Part shown: piece by piece, positions 33,170 through 41,789 of the stretch
Numbering within the stretch: the first letter of the stretch is position 1
How the letters are laid out: each line of letters begins with the position of its first letter
Source: JAMXLO01 sp963819855
Lineage (GTDB): Bacteria > Pseudomonadota > Alphaproteobacteria > Acetobacterales > Acetobacteraceae
Length of the DNA: 64,000 nucleotides
Assembly (NCBI GenBank): GCA_963819855.1
Contig: CAWFYC010000038.1
Span: 62,001-126,000, forward strand
Reading direction: 5' to 3'
Notes under the pieces: generated by a model
The model's database searches: none
Told to the model about the DNA's origin: nothing
Seen by the model: the letters and a program-made list of their open reading frames with translations, nothing else
Translations under genes and position numbers: made by a program

Positions 33170-33944
33170 ATGACTCTGCACGAAAAAGGGGCCAACGGAA
33201 CAAAAGGCCTCAGAACAGGCGTGGTGGCCGTTGCCGCCGCCGCTGTGATCGGTGTGATGGCGCCGGTGAGCAAGGCTTCAGCCGGCACGACCACCCTCTA
33301 CGACAACTGGTCAGGCATCGGGGACAGCGGCATCACCGTCAACGCCGGGGGCGAAAGCTACAGCGGCTATCCGATTGGCCCGCAGGCGGCAACGATAACC
33401 GTCGGCGCGGCGGCGCCGTATAACGTGCTTGCTTGGTGCATCGACTTCACGCACACCATCAGTGTCCCCGGCACCTATAACGATTACACGCTCGTGCCGC
33501 TGACGCCGGTTGGGCTGCAGTCGGTCGCGGGCTGGCTCAACTCGCCGCAACCGAGCGGCCTGCTCGGTCCCGGCGGTCAAACGATCATCAACGAGATCAA
33601 CTACCTGATGGATCTCGGCAATACGCTGCTGGAGTTCGGCGAGCCCGACGGCTGCGAACGACATTGGGTCTGCTATCCAGCTCGCGATCTGGTCAGAGCT
33701 GTATCCGGCGACGATATCGTATACGGGCGCCCCGACGGTCGTCGTAAACGACGTTACCAACTTCCTGGCCGACGCCGCAGCTAACAGCGGCAGAACATGG
33801 GGCGGTGAAGCGCTCATCAGTTCGAATGGAGAACAACAGCTCGCGTACGGTACTGACCCCGTGCCGGAGCCCACTACACTTGCCTTGCTGACCGGCGGAC
33901 TGATCGGACTCAGCGTGGTGCGCCGCCGCAAGCGGTCCGCCTGA
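33170..33944 (+). pseudogene. Second PEP-CTERM protein gene, frameshifted
   Basis: From ATG 33170 a signal peptide of about 38 residues (ending KASA) leads to GTTTLYDNWSGIGDSG and on to LMDLGNTLLEFG. Near 33638-33650 the frame breaks; the other frame continues SPTAANDIGSAIQLAIWSELYP and ends in VPEPTTLALLTGGLIGL with RRRKRSA, the PEP-CTERM sorting signal, stop at 33944. A one-base change restores a protein of about 257 residues. It converges with trmD with 57 bp between stops. Confidence 0.88.
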
Positions 33945-34001
33945 TCAGCCCGCGACGCCGGCTCGATCCGGACACGCGTTCTTGGCGTGTCCGCGCGAGC
34001 G

Positions 34002-34694
34002 TCACTTCTTTGGTGTTGTGCACGCGTCCCACAGGTCGGGGCGGCGCTCACGGGTGACCCGCTCCGCCTCGGCGCGGCGCCAAGCGGCGACCGCGGCGTG
34101 GTCGCCGGACAGCAGCACGTCCGGCACCGGCCGGCCGTGCCATTCGGCAGGGCGCGTGTAGTGTGGGTATTCCAGCAGGCGGTGCGAGAATGACTCTTCG
34201 GCCGCGCTGTCTGCCGCCCCCATGACCCCGGGCAACAGGCGCACCGTGGTGTCGAGCAGTACCAGCGCGGCCAGTTCGCCGCCGGACAGCACATAGTCGC
34301 CGATGCTGACCTCCTGCATGGCGCGCGCCTCGATCACGCGCTGGTCTACCCCCTCGTAACGGCCGCACAATAGGACGATGCCGGGTGCGGCGGCGTAACG
34401 TTGCGCATCGCGCTGGGCCAAGGGCCGCCCGCGCGGCGTCAGGAACACGAGCGGCCGGTCATCGGCGACCGAGGCGACGGCAGCATCCACCACGTCCGGC
34501 CGCAGTACCATGCCGGCACCGCCGCCGTACGGGGAGTCGTCCACCGTGCGGTGGCGGTCGGTGGCGAAGTCGCGGATGTTGACGGGGTGCAGCGACCAGA
34601 TTGATGAGTTCAGGGCGCGGCCGGCGAGCGAATGCGCCAAAGGGCCGGGGAACATCTCGGGGAACAGGGTCAGGACCGAGGCGCGCCAGGTCAT
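34002..34694 (-). CDS. trmD: tRNA (guanine37-N1)-methyltransferase
   Basis: TrmD of 230 residues methylates G37 of tRNAs that read CNN codons and prevents frameshifting. Motifs: LFPEMFPGPL, DDSPYGGGAGMVLRPD, LLCGRYEGVDQR, the trefoil-knot SAM site SIGDYVLSGGELAA, and VMGAADSAAEESFSHRLLEYPHYTRP. The start overlaps the rimM stop as TGATG. Confidence 0.97.
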   Translation of the reverse strand: MTWRASVLTLFPEMFPGPLAHSLAGRALNSSIWSLHPVNIRDFATDRHRTVDDSPYGGGAGMVLRPDVVDAAVASVADDRPLVFLTPRGRPLAQRDAQRYAAAPGIVLLCGRYEGVDQRVIEARAMQEVSIGDYVLSGGELAALVLLDTTVRLLPGVMGAADSAAEESFSHRLLEYPHYTRPAEWHGRPVPDVLLSGDHAAVAAWRRAEAERVTRERRPDLWDACTTPKK

Positions 34695-35329
34695 CACCGC
34701 TTCCCGGCACCATTCTCCCCTTCCCCTTGCGGGAGGGGGTTGGGGCGAGTGGGCGACGCCAGTACCGCGGCCCCCTCCCCCCAACTCCCTCCCGCAAGCG
34801 GAGGGGGAGAATTCCGCTCGACAACCGCCTCGACCTCGTTAGGTGGGTTCACCACGATAGTCCCGGCAGCAATGTCCACCGCCGGCACGCTGGCCCGAGT
34901 GAACGGCACCAGCAGCGGCGGCCCACTCGCCCGCTCCACCTCCAGACTGGCCCCTGCGCCGTAGTCATGCACCGCGCTGACCGCGCCAAACCTTGCGCCT
35001 TCCGCATCGAACACATCCAGCCCGATCAGATCCGCCAGATAGAACTCGTCGTCCTCCGGCTCCGGCAATTGTGCCCGATCGACATACAGCCGCACGTTGG
35101 TCAGCTTCGCTGCCGCCCCGCGATCGGCCACCTTCACCTCGGCGCCGCCGACCAGTTCGGCGACCTCCGCGACGCCCTCACCGCGCCAGCGCAGCACGAA
35201 GCGCCGCCCATCCGCATCGCTCAGCGGCCCGTATGCCGTCGGATGGTCGGCGTATGACGTGACCCGCATCTGCCCGCGCACGCCGTGCGGTCGGCCAAGC
35301 ACGGCCAGCAGGATGCGGCGCTCCAGCAA
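34694..35329 (-). CDS. rimM: 16S rRNA processing protein RimM with a repeat-encoded C-terminal tail
   Basis: RimM (211 residues) assists 30S head assembly with S19. The core (residues 1-170) begins MLERRILLAVLGRPHGVRG and contains EDDEFYLADLIGLDV and the PRC-barrel LLVPFTRASVPAVDIAAG. Residues about 172-205 are encoded by the palindromic element at 34712-34812 and have no counterpart in usual RimM (165-180 residues). The start is TTG at 35329, directly after the rpsP stop (TAGTTG). The tail ends GAGKR. Confidence 0.94.
   Translation of the reverse strand: MLERRILLAVLGRPHGVRGQMRVTSYADHPTAYGPLSDADGRRFVLRWRGEGVAEVAELVGGAEVKVADRGAAAKLTNVRLYVDRAQLPEPEDDEFYLADLIGLDVFDAEGARFGAVSAVHDYGAGASLEVERASGPPLLVPFTRASVPAVDIAAGTIVVNPPNEVEAVVERNSPPPLAGGSWGEGAAVLASPTRPNPLPQGEGENGAGKR
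34712..34812. repeat. GC-rich palindromic element within the rimM coding region
   Basis: ATTCTCCCC at the left end and GGGGGAGAAT at the right end, with CCTTGCGGGAGGGGGTTGGGG and its counterpart inside, form a 101-bp palindrome of the same family as 9739-9831. It is read in frame as the RimM tail (PPPLAGGSWGEG... PNPLPQGEGE). The repeat type is common at gene ends in proteobacteria. Confidence 0.85.
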
Positions 35330-35674
35330 CTAGCCGGCCGGCGCCGCCGCCGCAGCCTTGGCGCGCTCCTGGGCCTTCTTCTTCGGCGCCGACTTCACCG
35401 GCTGCTCGCCGCGCACCGGCATCGGGCCGACGCCCTTCTGCCCGAGGAACAGTGCCACCCGATCGGTCGGCAATGCACCCTGCGACACCCAGTGCTGAAT
35501 GCGCTCGGCCTGCAGCTTCACGCGGTCCTCATGTTCCGCAGGCAGCATCGGGTTGTAGCTGCCCAGCTTCTCGATGAACCGCCCGTCGCGCGGGCTGCGA
35601 CTGTCGGCCACTACTATATGATAGTACGGACGCTTCTTCGCGCCCGCGCGGGCAAGGCGGATCTTCAGACCCAT
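35330..35674 (-). CDS. rpsP: 30S ribosomal protein S16
   Basis: S16 of 114 residues: MGLKIRLARAGAKKRPYYHIVVADSRSPRDGRFIEKLGSYNP and LQAERIQHWVSQGALPTDRV are conserved. The tail beyond residue 90 is Lys/Ala-rich, as in other alphaproteobacteria. It lies between ffh and rimM. Confidence 0.98.
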   Translation of the reverse strand: MGLKIRLARAGAKKRPYYHIVVADSRSPRDGRFIEKLGSYNPMLPAEHEDRVKLQAERIQHWVSQGALPTDRVALFLGQKGVGPMPVRGEQPVKSAPKKKAQERAKAAAAAPAG

Positions 35675-35720
35675 CGATCGGTGTCTCCTGTTATCGTCAT
35701 GGCCGGCCTCGCGCCGGCCA

Positions 35721-37100
35721 TCAGAACGGTCGCCGGTTGGGCACCATGCCCTTCGGCATCAATGCGGACAGCCCGTGGCGCATCAGGCCCTTCTGACCGA
35801 GCTTATTCATCCGCTTCATCATCGTCGTCATGTCGTCGAACTGCTTTAGCAGCCGGTTCACTTCCTGCACCGAAGTGCCTGATCCCGACGCAATCCGCTT
35901 CTTGCGGCTGGCCTTGATGATGTCGGGCACGCGGCGCTCCTTCGGCGTCATCGACGAGATGATCGCCGCCTGGCGCTTCAGGATCGTGGTGTCGAGATTG
36001 GCGTCCTCGAGCTGCGCCTTGATCTTCCCCACCCCCGGCAGCATGCCGAGGATGCCGGACAGGCTGCCCATCTTGCCGATCTGCTTGAGCTGGCTGGCAT
36101 AGTCCTCGAGGTCGAACTTGCCGCGCATCATCTTGGCGGCGAGTTTTTCCGCTTCCGCCTGATCGATCGTCTCGGCGGCACGCTCGACCAGGCCCAGGAT
36201 GTCGCCCTGGCCGAGGATGCGGCCGGCGACACGCTCGGGGTGGAAATCCTCCAGTGCGTCCTGTTTCTCGCCGACGCCGACCAGCTTGATCGGCGCGCCG
36301 GTGATGGCCCGCATCGACAGCGCAGCACCGCCGCGGGCGTCGCCGTCCATCCGCGTCATCACGATGCCGGTCACGCCGACCGCCTCGTTGAACGCGCGGG
36401 CGGTGTTCACCGCGTCCTGGCCGGTCATGGCATCGACCACCAGCAGCGTCTCCGCGGGCGAGGTGGCGGCGCGGACCTGCCGCACCTCGTCCATCAGCGC
36501 CTGGTCGATCGACAGCCGGCCGGCGGTGTCGAGGATGACGATGTCGAAGCCTTCGCGCCGGCCGGTATCCATCGCGCGCTGGGCGATCTGGACCGGGGTC
36601 TGGCCGGCGACGATCGGCAGGCTGGGCACCTGCGCCTGCTCGGCCAACTGGGCGAGCTGAAGCTGTGCGGCGGGACGTTGGGTATCCAGGCTGGCCACCA
36701 GCACGCGCCGGCGCAGCCGCTCGCGCAGCCGCAGCGCCAGCTTGCCCGATGTGGTGGTCTTGCCGGAGCCTTGCAGTCCCACCATCAGGATCGGGATCGG
36801 TGCCGGCGCGTTCAGGTTGAGCGGCACCGCCCCCTCCCCGCCCAGCGCCTCGACCATCACGTCGTTTACGATCTTGACCACCTGCTGACCGGGGGTGACG
36901 GAGGAAAGCACCTCGGCGCCCACCGCGCGCTCGCGCACCTTGGTGACGAAGTCGCGTACCACCGGCAGCGCCACATCGGCGTCCAGCAGCGCCAGGCGGA
37001 CCTCTCGAAGTGCCTCGGTGACGTCGGCCTCGGAGAGCGCGCCGCGGCCGCGCAGCCGGTCGAACACTCCGGAAAGCTTGTCTGACAGCGCCTCGAACAC
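35721..37100 (-). CDS. ffh: Signal recognition particle protein Ffh
   Basis: Ffh of 459 residues directs membrane proteins to SecYEG through FtsY. The N domain (1-85) precedes the GTPase domain with G1 GLQGSGKTT, DTQRPAA, G3 DTAGR and G4 TRMDGDARGGAA. The Met-rich M domain includes ILGMLPGVGK and SGTSVQEVNRLLKQFDDM, then many Met residues. Head of the ffh-rpsP-rimM-trmD string. Confidence 0.98.
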   Translation of the reverse strand: MFEALSDKLSGVFDRLRGRGALSEADVTEALREVRLALLDADVALPVVRDFVTKVRERAVGAEVLSSVTPGQQVVKIVNDVMVEALGGEGAVPLNLNAPAPIPILMVGLQGSGKTTTSGKLALRLRERLRRRVLVASLDTQRPAAQLQLAQLAEQAQVPSLPIVAGQTPVQIAQRAMDTGRREGFDIVILDTAGRLSIDQALMDEVRQVRAATSPAETLLVVDAMTGQDAVNTARAFNEAVGVTGIVMTRMDGDARGGAALSMRAITGAPIKLVGVGEKQDALEDFHPERVAGRILGQGDILGLVERAAETIDQAEAEKLAAKMMRGKFDLEDYASQLKQIGKMGSLSGILGMLPGVGKIKAQLEDANLDTTILKRQAAIISSMTPKERRVPDIIKASRKKRIASGSGTSVQEVNRLLKQFDDMTTMMKRMNKLGQKGLMRHGLSALMPKGMVPNRRPF

Positions 37101-37247
37101 GGCTCAACTCCAACCGGCAAAGCGCCGCTGCGCGAACCCTCGCGGAGCGGCGGAGCCCCCGCATCGGGCGGGGACCGGGACGGCTACGTTACCCGGATGC
37201 GCGGCGTTATGCGAGCGGCAGTCGGCCAAGTCAACGCGCTGCCTGAA

Positions 37248-37757
37248 TTACGGATTCGCGCGCCCGATCAGTTCCGCGAGCCGGACCGGCCGGAAATCCC
37301 ACACATCCACCCCGACATCCGACTGGCGCGGCAACGGCTTCAGCCGGCCATGACTGTGGCCGTGCAGGTTGACCGAGCCGCGGCCCATGTCCCGCCAGGT
37401 CCGGAACGGGTAGTGGCAGAGAATCAGCTTCCGGCCATCGACGGCCAGCTCCGCGTATGACTGCACGCTCTGCCAGTGGGCGCAGCCTCTGACACCGGCA
37501 TCGTCGTTGTTGCCGGCGACGAGATGCTTGCGGCCATTCAGCATCAGCAATAGCGAGGCCACGCGCTCCCGGGATTGACGAACCGCGAAGTCCCCGAGGT
37601 GCCAGACCTCATCCGCGTCGGTGACCACCGCGTTCCAGCGATCGATCATCTGCTGATCCATCTCCGCTACCGACGTAAACGGGCGACGGTAGAAGCTTCG
37701 GGCAGCCGCGTGGCCAAAGTGCTGATCACTGGTGAAGTAGACGGACATCGGGAGCAT
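37248..37757 (-). CDS. Metallophosphoesterase family protein
   Basis: Protein of 169 residues (or 166 from MSVYF). The calcineurin-like metal sites are visible: SDQHFGH (DxH), HLGDFA (GD), VAGNNDD (GNxD), ILCHYP (His) and LHGHSHG (GHxH). This is the small, single-domain phosphoesterase common in bacteria. It starts within the end of the cation transporter gene (32-bp overlap), so the two are translated in series. Confidence 0.88.
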   Translation of the reverse strand: MLPMSVYFTSDQHFGHAAARSFYRRPFTSVAEMDQQMIDRWNAVVTDADEVWHLGDFAVRQSRERVASLLLMLNGRKHLVAGNNDDAGVRGCAHWQSVQSYAELAVDGRKLILCHYPFRTWRDMGRGSVNLHGHSHGRLKPLPRQSDVGVDVWDFRPVRLAELIGRANP

Positions 37758-38328
37758 GTTTCCATGCGGCGCGGCCTTCGGTCAGCCCGTAATAGACGAT
37801 CACCAGCCCGGCGAGAGGATCGGCCCACCACCAGCCGAGCAGGGCATTCAGACCGACGCCAAGCAGCACCGCACCGGCCAGTGCCGCATCGATAAGGGTG
37901 ACGCGGGCCTCGGTGGCAAGCACCAGGTTGCCAAGTTGCCGACCCGTGACGAGCTTTCCCCAGGCCAATACCAGCATGACCGCACACGTCGCCACTAGCC
38001 AGACGATCCCAAGCGGTGAAGGTGCCGGATGAGCGTTCGCCAACAGCGTCCAGACGGATTGCCCGAAAACATAGATCGCCAGCGCGACGAAGGCCGTGCC
38101 GATGAGCTTCAGCGCCAAACGCTCCCTGCCCTGTTCCAGGCCTTTGAGCTGCCAGATCACGACGACCGAGGCAAAAATCTCAATGGCGCTGTCGAGCCCG
38201 AACCCCGCAAGCGCCGCCGAACCCGTCCGCGCGGCAGCGATCAGCATCACGACCGTGCCGACGACATTCCAGCCAAGGGTCGCGTATTCCAGCCAGAGGC
38301 CACGTCGGAGCAGCGAGGGAAATTGCAC
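37726..38328 (-). CDS. Cation-efflux-like membrane protein (CDF-related, short form)
   Basis: Protein of 200 residues with about six hydrophobic segments. FGLDSAIEIFAS (about 43-54) and ARVTLIDAALAGAVLL (about 142-157) have the two membrane metal-site patterns of cation diffusion facilitators, and LLGVGLNALLGWWWADPLAGLVIVYYGLTEG is typical of the short 'cation transporter' group. The C-terminal cytoplasmic domain of classic CDF proteins is missing. Metal not known (Zn/Co/Cd likely). Confidence 0.8.
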   Translation of the reverse strand: MQFPSLLRRGLWLEYATLGWNVVGTVVMLIAAARTGSAALAGFGLDSAIEIFASVVVIWQLKGLEQGRERLALKLIGTAFVALAIYVFGQSVWTLLANAHPAPSPLGIVWLVATCAVMLVLAWGKLVTGRQLGNLVLATEARVTLIDAALAGAVLLGVGLNALLGWWWADPLAGLVIVYYGLTEGRAAWKHAPDVRLLHQ

Positions 38329-38411
38329 AGTTCAACGATATCCCGTCGGCTTCGCGCCGTCCCGAGGCCTCGCGTGCATTCACGTCACGCGACGAAACTG
38401 AGCCGCCGCCT

Positions 38412-39320
38412 TTATTGCCGCTCGAATTTCACCACCCGCCGCACGCGCCCCCATTCACCGGGCTGCACCACGTAGATATCACCCCGCGAGTCACCCCAGA
38501 TGCCGTGGCAGGAGCGGTGGATCGGATCGCCCCAGCGCGCCAGCCGCTCGCCGTCGAGCGTCAGGATGCTGACCATCCCGCCATTGTGCTCGGCCACGTA
38601 CACGATGTCGTCCGGATCGACGTAGAAGAACGCCGGGCCAATCAATTCGGTAGGCCAGACTTCCAGCAGCTTCCCCTGCTGATCGAACACCTGCACGCGG
38701 TCGTTCTCGCGATCCGCGACCAGCAGCCGCCCCCGCCGGTCGATCCACACGCCGTGCGGCAGATTGAACTGTCCCGGTGCCTTGCCCGGCTCGCCCCACG
38801 AGAACAGGTACTTCGCATCCGCCGAGAACTTGTGCACCCGGGCGTTGCCGTAGCCGTCGCTCATGAACATCGAACCGTCCGGCGCGAAGGCGATGTCGGT
38901 CGGAATGTTGAACGGCCCGCCGCCGTGCGTCACCTTCTTCCACGCCACCGAGCTGTAGTCATCGGCTGGCACGCCGGTATCGGAACGTTCGTCCTTCACG
39001 CCGATGGTCTGCAGCAGTTTCCCTTCCGGGGTGAACTTCATGAACTGCATGTGGTGTCCGTCGGTGAGCCAGGCGAAACCCTGCTCGTCAAAGCGGATGG
39101 CGTGCGGGAAACGGAACAGGCCCGCTCCCCACGAGAACAGAAACTCGCCGTCGCGGTCGAACACCACCACCGGATGCTCAGCGCTGCGATTGAAGCAGTA
39201 GATGCGGTCGTGCGGATCGACCGTCACTGCCGCCGGCTTCATTTCGATGCCGGCCGGTACCTTCGCCCAGTCCTCGTGTACCTTGTAGCGGTGACTTCCG
39301 CTGCCGACGATTGCTTCCAT
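38412..39320 (-). CDS. NHL-repeat beta-propeller protein (peptidyl-alpha-hydroxyglycine alpha-amidating lyase-like)
   Basis: Protein of 302 residues with recurring NHL-type blades (GPFNIPTDIAFAPDGSMFMSDGYGNARVHKFS and GQFNLPHGVWIDRRGRLLVADRENDRVQVFD). This pattern is the six-bladed propeller of the PAL family. No signal peptide is visible, so it is probably cytosolic in spite of the name. Usually found with LLM-type oxidoreductases and catabolic genes, as here. Confidence 0.85.
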   Translation of the reverse strand: MEAIVGSGSHRYKVHEDWAKVPAGIEMKPAAVTVDPHDRIYCFNRSAEHPVVVFDRDGEFLFSWGAGLFRFPHAIRFDEQGFAWLTDGHHMQFMKFTPEGKLLQTIGVKDERSDTGVPADDYSSVAWKKVTHGGGPFNIPTDIAFAPDGSMFMSDGYGNARVHKFSADAKYLFSWGEPGKAPGQFNLPHGVWIDRRGRLLVADRENDRVQVFDQQGKLLEVWPTELIGPAFFYVDPDDIVYVAEHNGGMVSILTLDGERLARWGDPIHRSCHGIWGDSRGDIYVVQPGEWGRVRRVVKFERQ

Positions 39321-39329
39321 GGTCCCCTC

Positions 39330-40247
39330 CTATGACAGCCCGACCACCTGTGCGAGCGCGTCCACCTGCTCGGCATGGCGCGACACCGGATTCAGCAGCA
39401 GATGGTTGGCGCCCATTGCGACCACCGCCTCCAGCTTCTCGCGCACCTGTTCCGGCGTGCCGTGGATACCCGACGCGTCGGTGCCTGCCGGATTATGGTA
39501 TACCTCGGTGAACCACCGGTGCAGGTCCGCGCGCGCGACCTCGGGCCGCTCATCCACCGCCATGAAGATGCGCTTGGAAATCGGGAAGGTCGCGGGATCC
39601 CGCCCCGCCTGCTCCAGCGCCTCGCGCAGCAGCGGCACCGAACGGCCGAACTCGGCGAGGCTTGAACCACCGGATCCCATCCATCCGTCAGCGATCGACG
39701 CCGCGCGGCGCACCGCGTCGGGATGGCCGACCCCCATCCATATCGGCAACGGCGACTGCACCGGCTTGGGCGACATGGTGCCGCCCTCCAACCGGTAGAA
39801 CCGCCCCTGGTAATCGACCTTCGGCTGCGTCCACAGCGCGCGGATCAGCTCCACTTCCTCGCGGAAGCGACGCACACGGCCTGCCTCGGGCACTTCGAAC
39901 TGCCGGTAGTGGTGCTCGCGTCCCAGGCCAACGCCGAGGATCGCGCGACCGTTGCTGAGATGGTCCAGCGTCGCCCACTGATGCGCCACCAGCAGCGGGC
40001 TGTGGATCGCCAGCACCACCACCGACGCGCCCAGACGGATGCGACTGGTCACCGCCGCCGCGTAAGTCAGCGCCACCACCGGATCGAGGCACGTCACATG
40101 GTCCAGCGTGTTTTCGGTCACCCACAGGTCGTGGAACCCAAGCGCCTCGGCGCGCTGCGCCACCGCGCGCACCGTCTGCATGTCGATCGCATACGGCGAG
40201 CGGTGCGGCAGCGACATGCCGAAAGCAATCCGGTCCTTCAACGCCAT
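39330..40247 (-). CDS. LLM-class flavin-dependent oxidoreductase
   Basis: Protein of 305 residues, luciferase-like monooxygenase fold: GFHDLWVTENTL, TSRIRLGASVVVLAIHSPLLVAHQWATLDHLSNGRAILGVGLG, VDYQGRFYRLEG, and PLPIWMGVGHPDAVRRAASIADGWM are characteristic. It would use reduced flavin (F420 or FMN); the substrate is unknown. It lies 9 bp upstream of the NHL-protein gene on the same strand. Confidence 0.9.
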   Translation of the reverse strand: MALKDRIAFGMSLPHRSPYAIDMQTVRAVAQRAEALGFHDLWVTENTLDHVTCLDPVVALTYAAAVTSRIRLGASVVVLAIHSPLLVAHQWATLDHLSNGRAILGVGLGREHHYRQFEVPEAGRVRRFREEVELIRALWTQPKVDYQGRFYRLEGGTMSPKPVQSPLPIWMGVGHPDAVRRAASIADGWMGSGGSSLAEFGRSVPLLREALEQAGRDPATFPISKRIFMAVDERPEVARADLHRWFTEVYHNPAGTDASGIHGTPEQVREKLEAVVAMGANHLLLNPVSRHAEQVDALAQVVGLS

Positions 40248-40262
40248 GCGCGTCTCCTCAGG

Positions 40263-41789
40263 CTAATGCGCCGGCGCCACCCCTTTCGGCATGCGAGGCA
40301 GAAACAGCGCCAACGGCCAGATCATCAGCCCCAGCATGCCCAACGCCCAGAATATGTCGAGATAGCTCATGATGCCCGCCTGCGCCTGCACCATGAGGTC
40401 GACCGGTGCCAGCGGCGTGTTCCAGCCGTAGCCGTTGTAGGCAGTGATGTGCTCGGCCAGGCGCTCGTGGTGGAACTGCAGCCGCTCCTGCAGCATCGTG
40501 GTGGTGAACGACACGCCCACGCTGCCGCCCAAATTGCGCATCAGATTGATGATGGCCGATGCCTCGTTGGTACGATCGGGGGGCACGCCAACATACGACA
40601 CGGCGCTGAGCGGAATGAACACGAACGGCAGCCATACCGCCTGCATCACCCGCAGCATGGAGAGATTCCAGAAGCCGATATCGAGATCGAGCCGCGCGCC
40701 GGCATACAGCGCCCAACCGGTACCGGCCAGCGCAACCAGGATCAACCATTTGGGCTGCACCACCCGTCCGGTCACCACGCCGGCCAGCGGCATCATGACC
40801 AGCGTGACCACACCGCCCACGCCCAGCGTCAGGCCGGCGGTGCGCGCATCGTAGTTCAGCAAAGTCTGGGCAAGCTGCGGCAGCAACTGCGTCGAGCTGA
40901 TCAGCAGGACGCCGAACAGGAACATCACGGCGCAGGAGATGGCGAACGCGCGGGATCGCAGCAGTCTGACGTTGATCGCCGGCTGCGGATGCCAGAACTC
41001 CCACAACGCCAGCGTCAACAGGCTGACCACGGCAGTCACCCCGAGCGCGGTGATGAAATCCGAGGAGAAGCCATCGTCGCGCTCGTAGCGGTCAAGCATG
41101 ATCTGCAGCGCTCCGAAGCCGATGACGGTCAGGGCAAAGCCGATGTAATCGACCCGCAGCCCGCCGGCGAGCAAGCGGCGCCGGTCCCGTTTCAGCGCCT
41201 CGGGCTCCACCACAAAGAGCTGGACCAAGGTAAGCGACAGCAGTCCGACCGGCAGGTTGATCAGGAAACACCAATGCCAGGAATAGTTGTCGGTGAGCCA
41301 ACCGCCCAGCGTCGGGCCGACCGCCGGTGCGGTGACCACCGTCAGCCCATACAGCGCGAACGCCTGCGCGCGCTTCTCTGCCGGAAAGGTGTCGGCGAAG
41401 ATCGACTGCTCGGTCGGCGCCATCCCGCCGCCACCGATCCCTTGGATAACGCGCGCGAGCAGCATCATCGGCAGCGTCGTGGATATCGCGCACAGCACTG
41501 AACTCAGCGTGAACACGGCAACGCAGCCCATATAGAAGCGCTTGCGACCGATCACGTTGGCGAGCCAGCCGCTGATCGGCAGCACGATTGCGTTGGAGAC
41601 CAGGTAGCTGGTGACGATCCAGGTGCTCTCGTCGAGGCTGGTCGCCAAGCTGCCGGAGATGTGGCGCAGCGCGACATTCACGATTGTGACGTCCAGCACC
41701 TCCATGAACGTGGCGACAGACACGATGACTGCGATCAACCAGGGACTGCGATTGCCGGCGGCCGAGCGCGGCAGCATCGGATCGGCCAT
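40263..41789 (-). CDS. MFS transporter, DHA2 (EmrB/QacA) type
   Basis: Protein of 508 residues with 14 hydrophobic segments. The motif A loop (NVIGRKRFYM) and motif C of drug/H+ antiporters in segment 5 (ALYGLTVVTAPAVGPTLGGWLTDNYSWHWCFLINLP) identify the DHA2 family. Its start overlaps the stop of the membrane-fusion gene by 1 bp, so the pair is an EmrAB-like efflux system. Confidence 0.93.
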   Translation of the reverse strand: MADPMLPRSAAGNRSPWLIAVIVSVATFMEVLDVTIVNVALRHISGSLATSLDESTWIVTSYLVSNAIVLPISGWLANVIGRKRFYMGCVAVFTLSSVLCAISTTLPMMLLARVIQGIGGGGMAPTEQSIFADTFPAEKRAQAFALYGLTVVTAPAVGPTLGGWLTDNYSWHWCFLINLPVGLLSLTLVQLFVVEPEALKRDRRRLLAGGLRVDYIGFALTVIGFGALQIMLDRYERDDGFSSDFITALGVTAVVSLLTLALWEFWHPQPAINVRLLRSRAFAISCAVMFLFGVLLISSTQLLPQLAQTLLNYDARTAGLTLGVGGVVTLVMMPLAGVVTGRVVQPKWLILVALAGTGWALYAGARLDLDIGFWNLSMLRVMQAVWLPFVFIPLSAVSYVGVPPDRTNEASAIINLMRNLGGSVGVSFTTTMLQERLQFHHERLAEHITAYNGYGWNTPLAPVDLMVQAQAGIMSYLDIFWALGMLGLMIWPLALFLPRMPKGVAPAH

